Assembly (NCBI GenBank): GCA_964007475.1
Contig: OZ023273.1
Span: 43,649,525 to 43,713,524, forward strand
Reading direction: 5' to 3'
Source: Hybos culiciformis
Taxonomy: Eukaryota > Arthropoda > Insecta > Diptera > Hybotidae
DNA length: 64,000 nucleotides
Made by a program: the position numbers and the translations under genes. Below are positions 1 to 13,266 of the stretch, in pieces (the stretch's first letter is position 1; every line of letters begins with the position of its first letter). The notes below the pieces were generated by a model. That model was not told the DNA's origin. It saw only the letters and a program-made list of their open reading frames with translations, and ran no database searches.

Positions 1-3000
1 AATATTCAGTGTTGACATGATGCATAAATTAATTAAAGACTAGAAAATTTAACTAACCTACATATAAATGGTTACGGGACACAGCGGTATGTTATTCAGA
101 ATATTTTAATTTCCAAAGCATTTTTTTTTTATTCTATTTATCTTTTCCTTTTTATGTTGAAAAGAAATTTTGTGTTTTCTATTTAACCACATTTTATGTC
201 AATTCTTATCAATTTAATTAAGAAAACTTTCATTTTTAACATTTTATCTATATAATTTTGTTGAATAAAATATTGGATAATGTGTGACATAGAAATGTCA
301 AAGATACTAATGCTGATTTTATTAGTTTCCTGTTTTTTTTTTGATAAGATACATAACTGATTTCTCATCAAAAACCATAATTTATTTTTTATTTTTATAA
401 TATATGTAAACATGAACATATAAATTTATTTTAGAATATTTATGCTAGGCTGTATGTTTTTACGAATATGTTGTATTATGATCGGAAGGAATATAAATAT
501 AAGTCTAAATTAACTTAAGTTAATTCAATTTCACAAATTCATATCCAAAACGAATAGAAGTGGCACTTTTATTCATACGTTAAGATGAATAAAACCTGCA
601 TTTTTTAAACGACATATAATATTAGGAAAGAATAGTATTCGCATTTCTTAAGGTTAAAAAAAATCAAATATATTATGAATGTCATTGTTTTGAAATAATT
701 TGACCTATCGAGTGGGAATAGAACTCGAAATCGAAGTTAGCTAACGTTTCTCTACATATTTTTTTTCTTTTTTTGTTCAGAACTGTTTCTATAAAAAAAA
801 TTTAATTATAATATAAAATCCAAATAAAATCTTTTAACTATATACAGATTTCAGATTCGTTCAAAAAAATCTTATAAAATACATTTGAATTTTATTTTAT
901 TTTTTTTCATTAAAATCATAATATGTCAAAACTAATTAACTAAAAGATAAAGTTTAAATTTTCTACAATTAAATAACCGAAATATTTTGATAGCATAACT
1001 TATTGCACAAATCCAATCTATTTAATAGGCATAAAATTATAATTATAACAATTTTAAATTATTATTATTATTATCTTGAAAAGGAAACAAATAACAAATA
1101 CATAATTTCCTATTTTCAATAATAATGATGGAAATTATTAAAGCATTCTAAATTAAAATAAATTGGATACAATTTAATTCATTATATAATTAATAAAATA
1201 AAAGTAATGAATGTAACCTATTCTTGTTTAGAATGTACGTTGTATTGTTGTTTACTGAACTAAGAGATTGACGATGTCTTAACATGCCAAATTTTAGAGC
1301 TGATATTTCTACATAGATTATGTTTCCTTTTCTATAGGAAAAAAAAGAATTGAAATCTCACTAATATAACTATAATTAATTTTATATTTTAAGAAATAAT
1401 TAATTATGGATCATTTTTATCGTCAAATGAACCTCAACGAAAAAGTCTCGCCCCTGAAACTGTTTGTTTTTTTATTACATTGTCTGTGAAGTGAATATTG
1501 CAGCTATATAAAATTCCATCTTCCCTACATACAAGATGTGATGAATTATTAAAACTTGTCTTACAATTTTAATAATAATAATTATAAAGTTTGAATTTTA
1601 TTAACTACTCATTTTATTTAATTTTCATCAAATTTATATTACAAATTTATATTTAATTTAAAAATATAGAAGCTGGATATATATTTAAATATATAAATCA
1701 TTTATGAATTCTTTTTTCTAAACCTTTTCAGAGTTAATGCTAAAGCATTAATTTTATTATTTCTAAAGATTCATATATTGTTACCATACCAAAAGTTATG
1801 GTATAAAATAATTCTTTGTTAAGAAATCATTTATCATAAAAATATTTATGTATTTAAAAAGATTTTCTAAATATCACGTTAACACGTAAATATTTTTATA
1901 TTTAACAAGACGAAAATTAATCCTTTATTATAATATTAGGTATGTGGAAAATTACAAACTTTATTTTCACTTTGTCACGGGAAGTTGAAACAACAAAAGC
2001 GTTAATTAAAGCATAATTCATGTTGTACATAGTTTTGTATATATAAATATAAATAAATAAAAAAGAGGAAATTATTTGCAAGCAAAATTACATAAAAGTA
2101 TAAAAAATAGAAAATTATTTATATTTATAATATCATCTTATAAAGCTGCGAAAACAGTACGTATGCACTTTAAACAATTTAATATACGCTCTTGTAAAAT
2201 TTTCCCTATATACTCCAAGCTTTGGTTCAAAAAAAGAGTACGATATAATAAAGGTTCTATTCACATTATGTATTACATACAATATACTATATATACATTA
2301 TATTCATACTTTTCGTGTTTTTAGTATTAAATATTGCTTGCTTTGAAGTTTCAATAGTATAAATAGAAGTATGTACTAAAAATAAAAACACAAACATAAA
2401 AATAGTACTTACAAATAATGCTAGATACTAAATTAAATAACATGAACACATATATATGTAAATACATTTTATATGAGCGTTAATGTAATGGTGTTGAGCA
2501 CATTTCATAATCGTTGTTTCGTTAGCTTCATTCTCCATTACAAGAATTTTTTTTTTTTTAATTTAAATTACATACATATCCGTTTACTAGACGTTTAAAA
2601 ATTTAATCATGTAGCCTTCATAACATCTTATTAAGCCTCTAATAATAATTATTAAATCTTCCAAACAATCAAGTTAACATTTTCGTTAGATGCAATATAA
2701 GCGTTTAAAAAGTATATACAACTGCTATTGTGTAAGAATAACAAAATATACAGCCATATATTCTGCTAGGATTTAAGGATTATTAACTTTTATTTTCTTT
2801 TATAACACTTATGTAAATAAATTTAATTTTCTTCCATTATATCAACGGAAAAAGCATTAAACAACTATACATAGTCATACACATATATTGTAGTTTAAAA
2901 TTTTTCGACACTTCCTTCTAAAGTTATGTACACACACATTTAATTTCAAATCGTAATTCGGGCAAACTCATGCAATGCATTATTTTGAAATTGGAAAATA

Positions 3001-3523
3001 AAATTTTGTTCTCATAATAAAATATTTTTTAATAAGAAAAATGCTGAACAAAAAATGTGAAAATATGTGTTAGGTATATGTCTTTACTCCGATATAGTTA
3101 ACTAGATCAAGTTTTAGCCTTGCCTTCCAATTTAAGATACCTAAAAATAAGTATCAACGACTTCTTAAAAATTTAAAAAAAAAGTTTCATTACAGATCTT
3201 TTTAAATTTCCAATCGCGTGATAAGATTTTAAATATATTTCAAAAAAACCAATGGAAACTGTTGCGAGTCAATGATATTTTTTAAACTTATTTTTCTGGT
3301 ATACCATGGTATATAATGAAGCAGTTTCAACGGTAATTTTAATAAATAATGTTAATATTCTTTAATTAATTAAATTTCGTTAAATCTTATTAATTTCCTC
3401 CTTTAAATAAGTATTCTGAAACTGAATTCTTATCTAATGTGGTTTTAATTTGAAATATTTTCAAGTAGTTACCCACAATTATTATTATTATTCTTAAATT
3501 ATTTAGTTATAGTTCTTAAGGGG
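1..3523. other. AT-rich intergenic sequence, no supported gene
   Basis: Open frames here are short and made almost wholly of A/T-rich codons, with no recognisable protein motif. Short (ATT)n tracts occur near 1063. A weak tRNA-like B-box on the minus strand near 705-760 is too decayed to call. Apart from the small palindrome at 3300-3313 I see nothing functional. Confidence 0.6.
3300..3313. repeat. 14-bp perfect palindrome
   Basis: TATACCATGGTATA reads the same on both strands. It sits inside a looser inverted arrangement, in which a GAAACTG-type word near 3257 and its complement near 3323 flank it. It may be the centre of a small decayed inverted-repeat element or chance in AT-rich DNA. Confidence 0.4.
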
Positions 3524-4218
3524 TGAGTGCCACTTGTACAATTGCCAGTTGTACAATTTTTCAATTTGTATGGCGAAAAAAAATTGTACAACTGGTATTT
3601 TTCTCTGTACAACTGGTAAAAAATAATCCAGTTGCACAATTGACCAGTTGTACAATTTACCAGTTGTACAGACAAATTTACCATTTGTACAATTCAGTTA
3701 TCACCACTTGTACATTTTAGACCAGTTGTACAATCCTTTTTTTCTCAAATTAACCACTTGTACAATGTTTGACCAGATGTACAATATTTATTTTTATAAA
3801 ATTAACCACTTGTACAATTTTTGACAATTTTTGAATAAGGCCGCGTAGTAATTTCATTTTGAAACATGAAATTATACCTCCACGCGGCCTTATTTCACTG
3901 CGCCGCCCTAGTGCCTTTTCCAAAAATTGTACAAGTGGTAAATTACAAAAAAAAAAAAGATTGTACAACTGTCAAAAATTGTACAAGTGGTTAATTCGAA
4001 AAAATCGAGATTGTACAACTGGTCTAAAATGTACAACTGGATTGTACAACTGGCACTAGTCTGTACAAGTGGTCAATTGTACAAGTGGAATCTTTTTACC
4101 ACTTGTACAATCCAAAAAACCAGATGTACAATTAAATTTTAAATTGTACAAGTGGTATTTTGGATTGTACAACTGGTACAAAAAAATTGTACAACTGGTA
4201 ATTGTACAACTGACATGC
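3524..4218. mobile_element. Foldback-type element made of TTGTACAA-cored short repeats
   Basis: About 26 copies of the hexamer TGTACA occur here, nearly all in units of the form CCA(G/C)TTGTACAAT. The left half (to about 3830) carries mostly the CCAGTTGTACAA orientation and the right half (from about 3920) mostly its reverse complement. The two halves align as imperfect inverted arms; for example TTTTAGACCAGTTGTACAAT at 3715 is mirrored around 4008-4030. The centre is a second inverted repeat (3834-3856 against 3867-3894, core AAGGCCGCGT) that is strikingly GC-rich for this region. This organisation is that of Foldback-like elements with repeat-built arms (established family feature); the class assignment is inference. 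No target duplication was found. Short open frames on both strands here translate the repeat (recurrent Cys-Thr-Thr/Gln-Leu) and are not genes. A related, internally deleted copy lies at 37992-38228. Confidence 0.75.
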
Positions 4219-5426
4219 ATCCGTTTAATCTCCTTATTATTACTTACATAAAATTGTATAACAATGATTTTAATACTTTTCTAAAAACTTTTCTAAAATA
4301 CATTAAATAAAATAAATATTCACTATAGTTCTGTCAAGAAATTCTTTAATTAAAATTTCCAAGAAAACTGTAAATATTATTATTTATGTTTTCTTTAAAT
4401 AAACTTCTAATTGAAAAGTATTAATGTAATCAATTTTTATAAAGAAATTTTGAAAAGTCTATGCCTTTTAGTTTCTGAATGAGACCAATTTAAGAATTCT
4501 TAAAACAAAAGCATATCAAATTTATAAAGAAATATTTTTGGATTTCTTTTTACTGCAAATGTAAATTATTTTCAAACCATATATTGAAATATAAGATACA
4601 TTCTTCACTTCAAATAATAATTTATTTCAATCAATGAAATTAAAATAACTGCATGAATTCTTACAAATAAATTAAAAACAAAAAAATTTAATTTATTTTA
4701 ATATTATTTCTACATAAGCTGTATATTGTTGTATGTACATAAATTCTCGTTATAAATACACATTATACATTACAAAATTTATCTTCTAAATATGTACTTA
4801 TAATTATCTTTGAAGTTTATAAAGAAAAATTAAAAAAAAAAAATGTGTGTTGATTTTTCTAAGAAAAGAGAACATCATTTTCTTTTGTTAACGGAAAGCC
4901 CGGAGAGCATTGCAATTTGAAAATATGTAGAAATTTTAAGAAAATTTCAAACATAGAAAGCAAAATATATATACCAAGTAGGTATTACTTATTTAAAGAA
5001 CAAAAATTCTCTGTATAATATAACCTAAACTTCATTCTAATTGCATATCTGAAAAAAAAAAGTTAAAGGATCTCTTATCCCTTAAATTAATAAATTCTTT
5101 TTGTCTTTAAAGCTGTTAAATGAAACAAACAGTTATTTGAAAAACAAATACATAAATTATTTATGAAAAATATTCTTTTAGATAGTTTTAATAAAAATTT
5201 GTAGTAAGTCTTCAAAAGCTCTGTTTATTTATTTTTTTTGTGAGACTTAATTTAATGAAATATAAATATCTAGTTAAACTATAAAATATCTTTTTGATTG
5301 AATTGAAAAAAACATCTGAACTAAATATTATGTTATAGTTCAGAAATAAAAATATTCCTGAAAATGAAATTATTCAAAAACTACAATAAAAACTTAAATA
5401 CAATGTTTTGTATATATTATGTAATA

Positions 5427-5470
5427 TAAAATCAAAGATATATAAATAATTTTGTATATCTTTGATTTTA
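5427..5470. repeat. Perfect 16-bp hairpin
   Basis: TAAAATCAAAGATATA (5427-5442) is exactly complementary to 5455-5470, leaving a 12-nt loop. It is the cleanest small stem-loop in this AT-rich interval. It could be a tiny transposon relic or a random AT palindrome; no function is inferred. Confidence 0.6.
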
Positions 5471-5542
5471 ATTCATATATAGAAAGCAACTGCACAGAAA
5501 ATATAAAAAGAAATTTTATATGTAATCATGTAACATAGAAAC

Positions 5543-5560
5543 ATTATTATTATTATTATT
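5543..5560. repeat. (ATT)n microsatellite
   Basis: Six uninterrupted ATT units are visible. Confidence 0.9.
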
Positions 5561-5823
5561 TCTTTGTATGAAAAAGTAAAAGATAAAAAAGAAATAAACA
5601 TTAAGATTTATTTATATTTATCCGAATTGACAAAAAAAAAATTCATTATTATTATATTCTTTTCCTTTATAAATATATAAAGCAAAAAGAAGTTATATTA
5701 TTTTTAGCTCCAAGTAATCCTTTTTCATATCAAAAAAAAAAAGAAAACATCTGAAAAGAAAATGTTTAAATGGAAAGTTGCTTTCCTTTTAAAACATTTA
5801 AATATTCATCGTACAATTTTTCT

Positions 5824-5849
5824 TTATTATTATTATTATTATTATTTTT
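5824..5849. repeat. (TTA)n microsatellite
   Basis: About eight TTA units run into a T tract. Confidence 0.9.
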
Positions 5850-8077
5850 AATTTTTTCTGCTTTTGAATTTAATGGGAAATGGAATAATAGTTAGAGTCC
5901 AAATGGTAAAAAAAATTATAATATTCAATTTAATAATTGGAACATCTTAATTTTTCTGTTTAAATAAAATAAACAGAGAATAACACAAAAAAAAAAAACC
6001 AAAAACCACACTTATTTTAAATTTTCTACTTGTACTGACGAAATTTTTTATTTAAATAATTTTAAAAGAAAACAAAATCTAAAATAGAAATCTACTAGAA
6101 AATTTCCCTTTACAAGACTGAATTTCCTAATTAAAAAGACCATATCGATCATGCCTTATTACTTAAATGGCCTATATGTGCCAAAAACAAGTTTAGTGTA
6201 AAATGTATTCAAAGATTTCTTAAAAACAACAATGTTCGAGTCCTAAAATATCGCTTCTCACTAAAATTATAACAGATCACTAGCTCGTTATAAATTCTTG
6301 TAAAAGTTAACTCGCTTGCATACATAATTAATTTTTACATATACCTTAATTATTATTAATAAATTATCTTGAAATAAAATTAGATATATTTCTATATGTG
6401 CACATATAATTTTTCATTCAATGTTGTAGAAAATTTATATCATTTAAAAAATTTTGCTTTTAATTTTTCATTTTAATATGATTTTCTGCCTACAAGGTCA
6501 CTATGTAACAAGAGTAAAGAAAAAATTATTTTTTGAATCTTATGTTGTTTTTTTTTTTTTTGTATATTCTGTACACAGTATGTATTTGTTTTTTTTCCTT
6601 TTTACATACGTTCCTTGGTGAATTTAGTTACATGCAAATATTTTATTCTTTTAAATTTTTCATGTTCAAAAACAATGTAAAATTTGTTAATATTTTGTTT
6701 TTCACATTAAGAAACATAATATTTTTAATATCAACTTTCAACATAAAAAATATGAATTGTTTAAAATATGTTTACTTTCACCGCAAGTAATAAAAAAAAA
6801 ACCAAGTATAAAATGTTTTTAGGTTCTACGAATTTAAGTTTAATAAAATTAAATCATATATATGAACATCGTTGTAATATAAAATTTTGATTTTAGAGAA
6901 TATCCCTTCAGTATTTTATGTTATTTTCAACTCGACAGTTAAGTATTAATACATTAGGCTAGATAGTTTTAGGTTTTTTTTATCCAATACTCAATCAGCC
7001 TATAAGAATTTATTTCAAAATATCATAATTTTTTTCGAAATAAGTGGAAATTAAAAATGTAAATATGAAGATTTTCATGGAAAAAAAGAACAATAAATTT
7101 GAATGATGTATTATTCCAATTATTTTCAATTAAAAATTTTATGACTTTAATTATAAATTGTATATACCTATTAGAATCTTGAATTATTATTATTTAATTT
7201 ACTTTTAATTTATATTAATGACATTTTAACCGTCATTAAAAATATTTTCATATAATTTTCACTAAATATTTCCCCATTGAAAACTAAAAAAAAATACAAT
7301 TTTTTATTATTAACTAAAATAAAAATATAATAAAACTAATTATTACTAATTAGTAACCTCATTCCAACAAATAAAAAATAAATGAAATTCTAAAAAAAAA
7401 ATACTAACGATTGTCAGATATATGTTAAAAATTTTCGTTTGCAATCATAATTTTTATTAGAAAATTTTAATTTTATGATTATCCTTAACAATCTTTTAAT
7501 AAATTTGATTACATGCACGGAAAGTTAAGTGATTAAAATAAACTGTAAAAATAATTTTTAAATATTCAATAATATCAAATTGAATGAATTTTTTTTTACG
7601 TAATGAAAATAAAAATGTTTGTCCTACAGTAACTATCTTATTTTTTCAATTATATAAGATTTTATTTGAAACAAATTCAAGTTTATTCCCATTTTTTATA
7701 ATGATTCATGAACGCGTTCAACAATTATGTGATTATCCGATAAATAATAATTTCAAATATTTTTAATATATAATATTATAGATTTTTTTTCAGTTTGCCT
7801 ACGAGAATAAAACAGAAGGATAATAACATTAATAAAATAAAGAAACGAACTAAACCTTTCAATTTTCTTCAGCAAAAATTATCAGTTCTTTGCTTTGAGC
7901 TGCGATAAATATCTTTTTATAGTATTACAGCATTTATAAGAAAAAATATTAAAACCATTTTATTAAACTTTAGAATGATTATACTTTAAGTATTTAAAAA
8001 AAATATATATCGCTTGTTTTGTTCATCCGCCAACTAAGAATATGATTGAATGAAAAATACAATCCTTTATTTTTTAG

Positions 8078-8340
8078 CCCGTTTTCCACCAAAAATGAAA
8101 AACGGACTATTGTTTTCATTAAATTTCCGTCCGTTCGTCCATCCGTTCGTTTATCCGTGTGTTCGCCACTAAAATGCCTATAACAAATGAAGTACTCAAT
8201 ATATTACAATTCTATGAAACCTAAATTTTCCCCAATCACGTTCATTTTCACCTCGACTAAAAGACGAGAGGTTCTACGATGTCATGTTTGAGATTTTTAG
8301 GATCGCACACCCATCTTAGCGTCTAAAAAATAATTTTCAT
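8078..8340. repeat. Probable dispersed-repeat relic with CCGT/TTCG-rich tract
   Basis: A hairpin (CCGTTTTC...GAAAAACGG, about 8082-8106) is followed at 8126-8165 by a degenerate tandem of CCGT/CCGTTCG words, then less AT-rich sequence to about 8340 including a small ACCTCG...CGAGAGGT-like inversion. The composition differs clearly from its surroundings. Strings of 'tccgtccgt' type are common in insect dispersed repeats (general knowledge), but I cannot name a family and saw no ends or target duplication. Confidence 0.35.
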
Positions 8341-9319
8341 CCAACATTTATATATTATACTTTTTTTTTAAGTTTTAATAAATTTATATGAAAAATAAGT
8401 TTATTGGGTAGATAGATGTCGATTGGAGGAACTAAAAAAAATCATCATTGTTATATTTATATATAATGAGTACGATTTAATGGTTAAAAGTTAAAATGAT
8501 AAAATGATAAAAATATTTTCAGCCTCTGATTGTGACCTTGGTATTTAAAAATGAAACTATCTTAAATTGAAAATCATAAAACGATCCCCCTATTTCGTTG
8601 ATGGCATACTGTTCACTATTCCATATATATTTTTATAAAAGCTTTTTTATATTTAGAAAAAATCATCTTCAATTTTTCAGTCTCTTATAATTTCATTTTT
8701 CAATAACATTCAATTTCAATTTATATCAAACAAATATCATCCGTCAATGGCTTGTTATGGTTTTTAGCACTTTTATTTGTAATAAAATCCTTCTCTGTTT
8801 TATTTTCCTTCTAAAAACGTTCAACTCCCTTGAGGAGTGAATGTTATATGACTTTTTTTTTTTATAAATCCAAAAATAAGGAAATAAATTATTCATCGTG
8901 GCATCAAATTGGTTTTCCTTCGAAAATTAAAATATATTTACATAAAAAATAAAAATGGTTTTTCAATCTTCGAAAAATTTCTAACATTTTCTTAAATATA
9001 TATGTTATATACATACAATATAGTATTTACACATTGATGTATATAAATTTTGATTAATTTTGTAAAATAAGAATTCTTGTTTGAGAATTTTTCAAGTTAA
9101 ATTATTTTAGAAAAAATTTTTTATAGATAATTTTTGTTTATAAAATGCCCGTATATCATATATAAAAATGTATGATGTGTTCATAATAAAAACTTAGTAC
9201 AAAATAATTAAAATATTTGTTATTTTTCAAAAAATTAAAGTTTTTAAATATTTCATTATATTACAGTATTAATTTCTGTTTAAAAAAAGTTCATTTCCAT
9301 GTTCATTTACGTACATAAA

Positions 9320-9347
9320 TACATTATGTACATCATAACATAATGTA
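9320..9347. repeat. Hairpin, 10-bp stem
   Basis: TACATTATGT pairs exactly with ACATAATGTA across an 8-nt loop. No transcript or element context was seen. Confidence 0.5.
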
Positions 9348-10296
9348 CATTTTACATATATACTTTATTACTTTATTTGTAAATTTTATGAGTAAAAAAA
9401 TTTTTTTTTGATATAATTAACTTTTTTTGTTCTTCCAAACATTTATACAACTATACACAGAATTCTATAATTTAATCATAATAGAAAAAAACTATAGAGT
9501 CCCGAAAACATTATATTTTCCCTGCCTTTTAAATTTCAAATCCAAAATTCAATAAAAAATTTAACCTGGTCTTATATTCATGATTACATAAAATATAAAA
9601 ATATTTCACTGTAGTTTGCGAATTACTTGAACTATTAAATCCTTAGCATATATAGAAAGGGTTACTTATACAATTTTTATATACTTAAAATAGAATACAA
9701 CGAAGTCTTTTATCCTATTGCAGAAGAACTGAAATTTTTTAATTTTTATATGATTTGGATTTCAACAAGATCAATATTTGTATTTTGTATTGATAAATAT
9801 ATACTTTATATTTATTATATATTTTATAATAAATTTTTATGTCAACAAAAAAAATTCTTAAACTTTCACTTTAACCAAACAAGAACTAGAGTTTCTTATA
9901 CACAAAATTTTATTCAAGGAAGAGGATAAAGCAAAAAAAAAATACACATTTAATATTTCTTTTAAAGATTTATTTTCTTAAAAGGTTTTTAAAATATAAA
10001 ATGGTCATATTTTAGTTTATACTACATCTAAGCTTTAAAAATATCAAAATAATTTCTATAAATTTTGATTTTTTAACACCCAGTGCATTATGTAATGTAC
10101 ATTTTTTTTTTTTTTTAAATTCTCTTATACATTACATGAAACATGGTTTGGTTATGGTATATATAAATGAAATAGTTATTTATTTCAGCAGGTTATATTT
10201 CTACACACGATAATAATAAAAAATTTGTACATATAATAATATAGAGTTTTCTATTTTTGGTACTGAAGTACGAAGTTTCGGTAATTTACTCTAGAA

Positions 10297-10692
10297 CAGC
10301 GTTTCTCAACCTTTTTGCTATAGCGACCTATAAAATATGAGTACAAAATAACGCGATCCTCAATATGAAAATGGTATGCATTGACAAGTAGAAGAAATGA
10401 AAGACAACTTTAAAATGTTTTATTTATTTTTATTTTAATGGCTTATTTGTTGTTGACAATTATTTGATAATTTATTAAGTCTGGCTCAAAGGATTTACTC
10501 AATTATCAATGTTAAAACAGCAATCTTTTGAAAAATAAGGTATAGGTTAATTCTTCTTACGTAATCAAAATATTTTATTATTTTTGAAAAAATATATGTA
10601 GCATTTGTAATATTATTTCTACATTAAAACGACCCATTGAAAATCTTTCGCGACCCAAATTCGGGTCGCGACCCTAAGGTTGAGAAACGCTG
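10297..10692. mobile_element. Non-autonomous hAT MITE (396 bp) with 8-bp target duplication
   Basis: The element begins CAGCGTTTCTCAACCTT and ends with the complement of the same 17 bases. It is bounded by identical 8-bp copies of CTCTAGAA at 10289-10296 and 10693-10700. An 8-bp duplication with a CAG...CTG terminus of this 'GTTTCTCAACC' type is characteristic of hAT (Charlie-like) transposons (established). Inside the ends, CGACC words are repeated in mirrored positions (left near 10326; right a cluster near 10631-10672), as expected of subterminal transposase-binding repeats (inference). There is no coding potential, so movement would depend on a transposase supplied elsewhere. The intact duplication and near-identical TIRs suggest a fairly recent insertion compared with the other relics here. 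Confidence 0.92.
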
Positions 10693-12943
10693 CTCTAGAA
10701 ACCTGTGTAGCCAAAGAATTCTACAAGAAATTACTTTTGTCAAGATTATAGAATGAAATCGATGATTGAAAAAAAATTTGAAAATCTAAAAACTGAGCAA
10801 ATAAAAATATCTCTAATATTTACAATTAAGAAGAGGGCTGAAGTAAAGTGATCTGTAGGACAACTTTGAAAAAGAGATATATGCGGTATAATTTTTTTCC
10901 TTTGGGTATAACAGAAAATTTAAACAAAAAACAAGCTTTTACTATCACATTGGAAAATTTTAGTAATTTTGTTCTTGATATTATATTATTAACATAATCA
11001 TTTCTGTTTTAATTTTTGTATATAAAAGCACAACAAAACTCTGGATGGTTATTGTTTATAAAAGTTTCCACTTGGCTGAAAGTTTGAAGAAAAATATTTT
11101 TTCTAACTTTATTAAAATTTTAATGGAATATCAAATATACTTTTTAAATATTATTTATCCATTAAAGTTTAGAACTTCTACAACGTCTTCATTTTTCAAA
11201 ACTTTCAACGAAAAAAATAGACAAAAAGTTAAAAAACATTTAATTCTTTATATTCGTGTCTGTCAATAGATGATGAATCGTCTTGTCCTGGAAACAAAAT
11301 ATATTGCGATGACATTATATCTGCTGAAATATCACAAACTTAAATGTAAATCGAAATTTTTGAAATATAATATTATTATTAGAAAATGACAATGCCGTCA
11401 AATATTATTAATCAAAATTTTTATATTTTTTTTCTACAACGACAACTGATTTTATAATGTAAATGGCAGCAAACCTGAAGTGATCTATTTATATAAAAAC
11501 CATTGTAATTTATTATGTATTATATAGCTATATATCGTTATAAGAAATTAAGTCTGATATTACAATACTTTTAAATATAACATATTATAAATATAATTAC
11601 ATTTTAAAGAATGTAATTTTTTTTTCTAATTTCCTTTTTAAACATCATCTTAGGATCATAGAATTTAAACTTCCTAACATTTTCCATTTTCATCAAATTT
11701 GCACGTAGTTTTTAAAGTTAATCAATCAAGGTATTATCAAAAACTTTATTCTTTTTTATATGGATTATATATATTTCAACTAATATAAAGCAATATTTAT
11801 AAAAAAATTTATTCTCCGGTTTTTTTTTTTAGAGTAAAATAAATCTTTAATCTCTTTGGGCATCCATTATTTTTAGAGTATTCTAACTATTATATGTACC
11901 AAGTAATTTAGAGGATTTTTGAAAATTTATTAAAAAACAGATTTTATCCAAAATTTAAAAACGTTAAAGTAAGTGCCAATAAAATATTAAAAACTGGCAG
12001 ATTAAGGAGCATTTACAAGCTTCATTTTTCATGTTCATTGCCTGCCAGTGATTAACTCGAATTGAAATAAAAAGTTAAAAAGTTTTTGTTTTTTGTTTTC
12101 TTTTCCATCATTTTTTCCCATCTAGCAGAGAAATTTTTCTCCAATTTATCAGGAATGAATGTTGAAATGGAACTTACTTTTTGTTTAGACATTCACTCAA
12201 TAAGATGAATCGTCGCAGTGAATCACTATCTGTGAATGAAAAGTTGAACCTCGACGAGTGAACGTTAAAAGTGAACTGTGGAAATAAGGCATTAAATGAA
12301 ATGCTAAATAAGGACACTTAAGAATATTATACATTTAAGAGAACAAGTTTATCGAAATCAAATTTTTTTTTCTCAAAACATAATTTACGTGAATTTTAAT
12401 ATTATTCTTCCAAATATATATTTCCACAGCTATCCCGAACGAACACTTTAAATTAAATTGTATAGTAATAATTTTCTAACAAACAAGAATCTAACACATT
12501 TAGTTAAATTTTTTGTTATAATGCGTTAAGGTTTTTGTCTTTTTTTTTTTTGGTTTAGGAAATTCAATTTATCATTTTCTAATTTTTCTCATCATTTATA
12601 AAAATATATATAGGTATATATAATATATACATAATATCCGTATTGTGAAAATTACTTTGCAAAATTAATGGACAAAAATTTTAATCGCAATAGACATTAA
12701 TAAACTACATATCTTTTCCATTTATTTTTATTTATTACCATTTCCCAGGTATAGTAAATTGTATAAAAAAAATATCAAAACTGAATGAATTATATTTTCA
12801 CTTCGAGTATCAATTTATTTGATAGCGTGAACAAAAAAACAACAAAAATTCCGAAATTAAAAAATTGTGGAAATTTATTGCAGCAGAAATGAAAAATTAC
12901 TCTAAATATTGCTGTCATATTTCATGAAAATTTGAAAGAATTG

Positions 12944-13000
12944 ATTATTATTATTATTATTATTATTTTTATTTTTATTATTATTATTTTTTTTATTCTT
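12944..13000. repeat. Compound (ATT)n/(T)n microsatellite
   Basis: ATT units are interrupted by T-rich spacers over about 57 bp. Confidence 0.9.
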
Positions 13001-13238
13001 TTATTGGTACAAATAAAATCTTAGATTCATGAGAGAAATTAGTATTAGTGATTAATGAAGCTAATAAAGCTATATAAATTTCAATATCTAAAAAATGTTT
13101 TCCTTTTACATTTTCTTCAAATTAAATCGCACCAAAACAAACTAAAACATTTTATACAAAACAAAATTTATATGAAATTTTAGAAAATATTAAGTTCGAG
13201 GTTCGTATCACAAATGCTTTAAAAATATATATTTAACA

Positions 13239-13266
13239 AATATTTGTCAAATATTTGACAAATATT
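13239..13266. repeat. 28-bp perfect palindrome
   Basis: The sequence is its own reverse complement with no loop. It is built from the direct words CAAATATTTG and (T)GTCAAATATTTGAC. It could form a cruciform, bind a dimeric factor, or simply be an expanded short AT repeat. No gene lies nearby. Confidence 0.65.

Larger units (their letters stand above)
4219..10288. other. AT-rich intergenic sequence with simple repeats, no supported gene
   Basis: Long A and T runs, (ATT)n tracts and isolated hairpins are present. Open frames such as 6533-6790 and 7584-7766 are Phe/Ile/Lys/Asn-rich with no motif and are taken as noise. The one stretch that looks like a dispersed-repeat relic is 8078-8340, listed separately. 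Confidence 0.6.

Noticed and set aside
700..765. Minus-strand tRNA/SINE-like B-box (GAGTTCTATTCCC)
   Set aside because: No matching A-box or stems could be supported; similarity is limited to a few bases.
3499..4251. Several short open frames on both strands rich in Cys-Thr-Thr-Gly and Val-Gln-Leu
   Set aside because: They are translations of the TTGTACAA repeat units; the open reading follows from the repeat, not from coding constraint.
12190..12285. Cluster of GTGAA/TTCAC words around a GATGAATCGTCGCAGTGAA segment
   Set aside because: The inverted words are only 7 bp and low in information; no repeat unit or element boundary could be defined.
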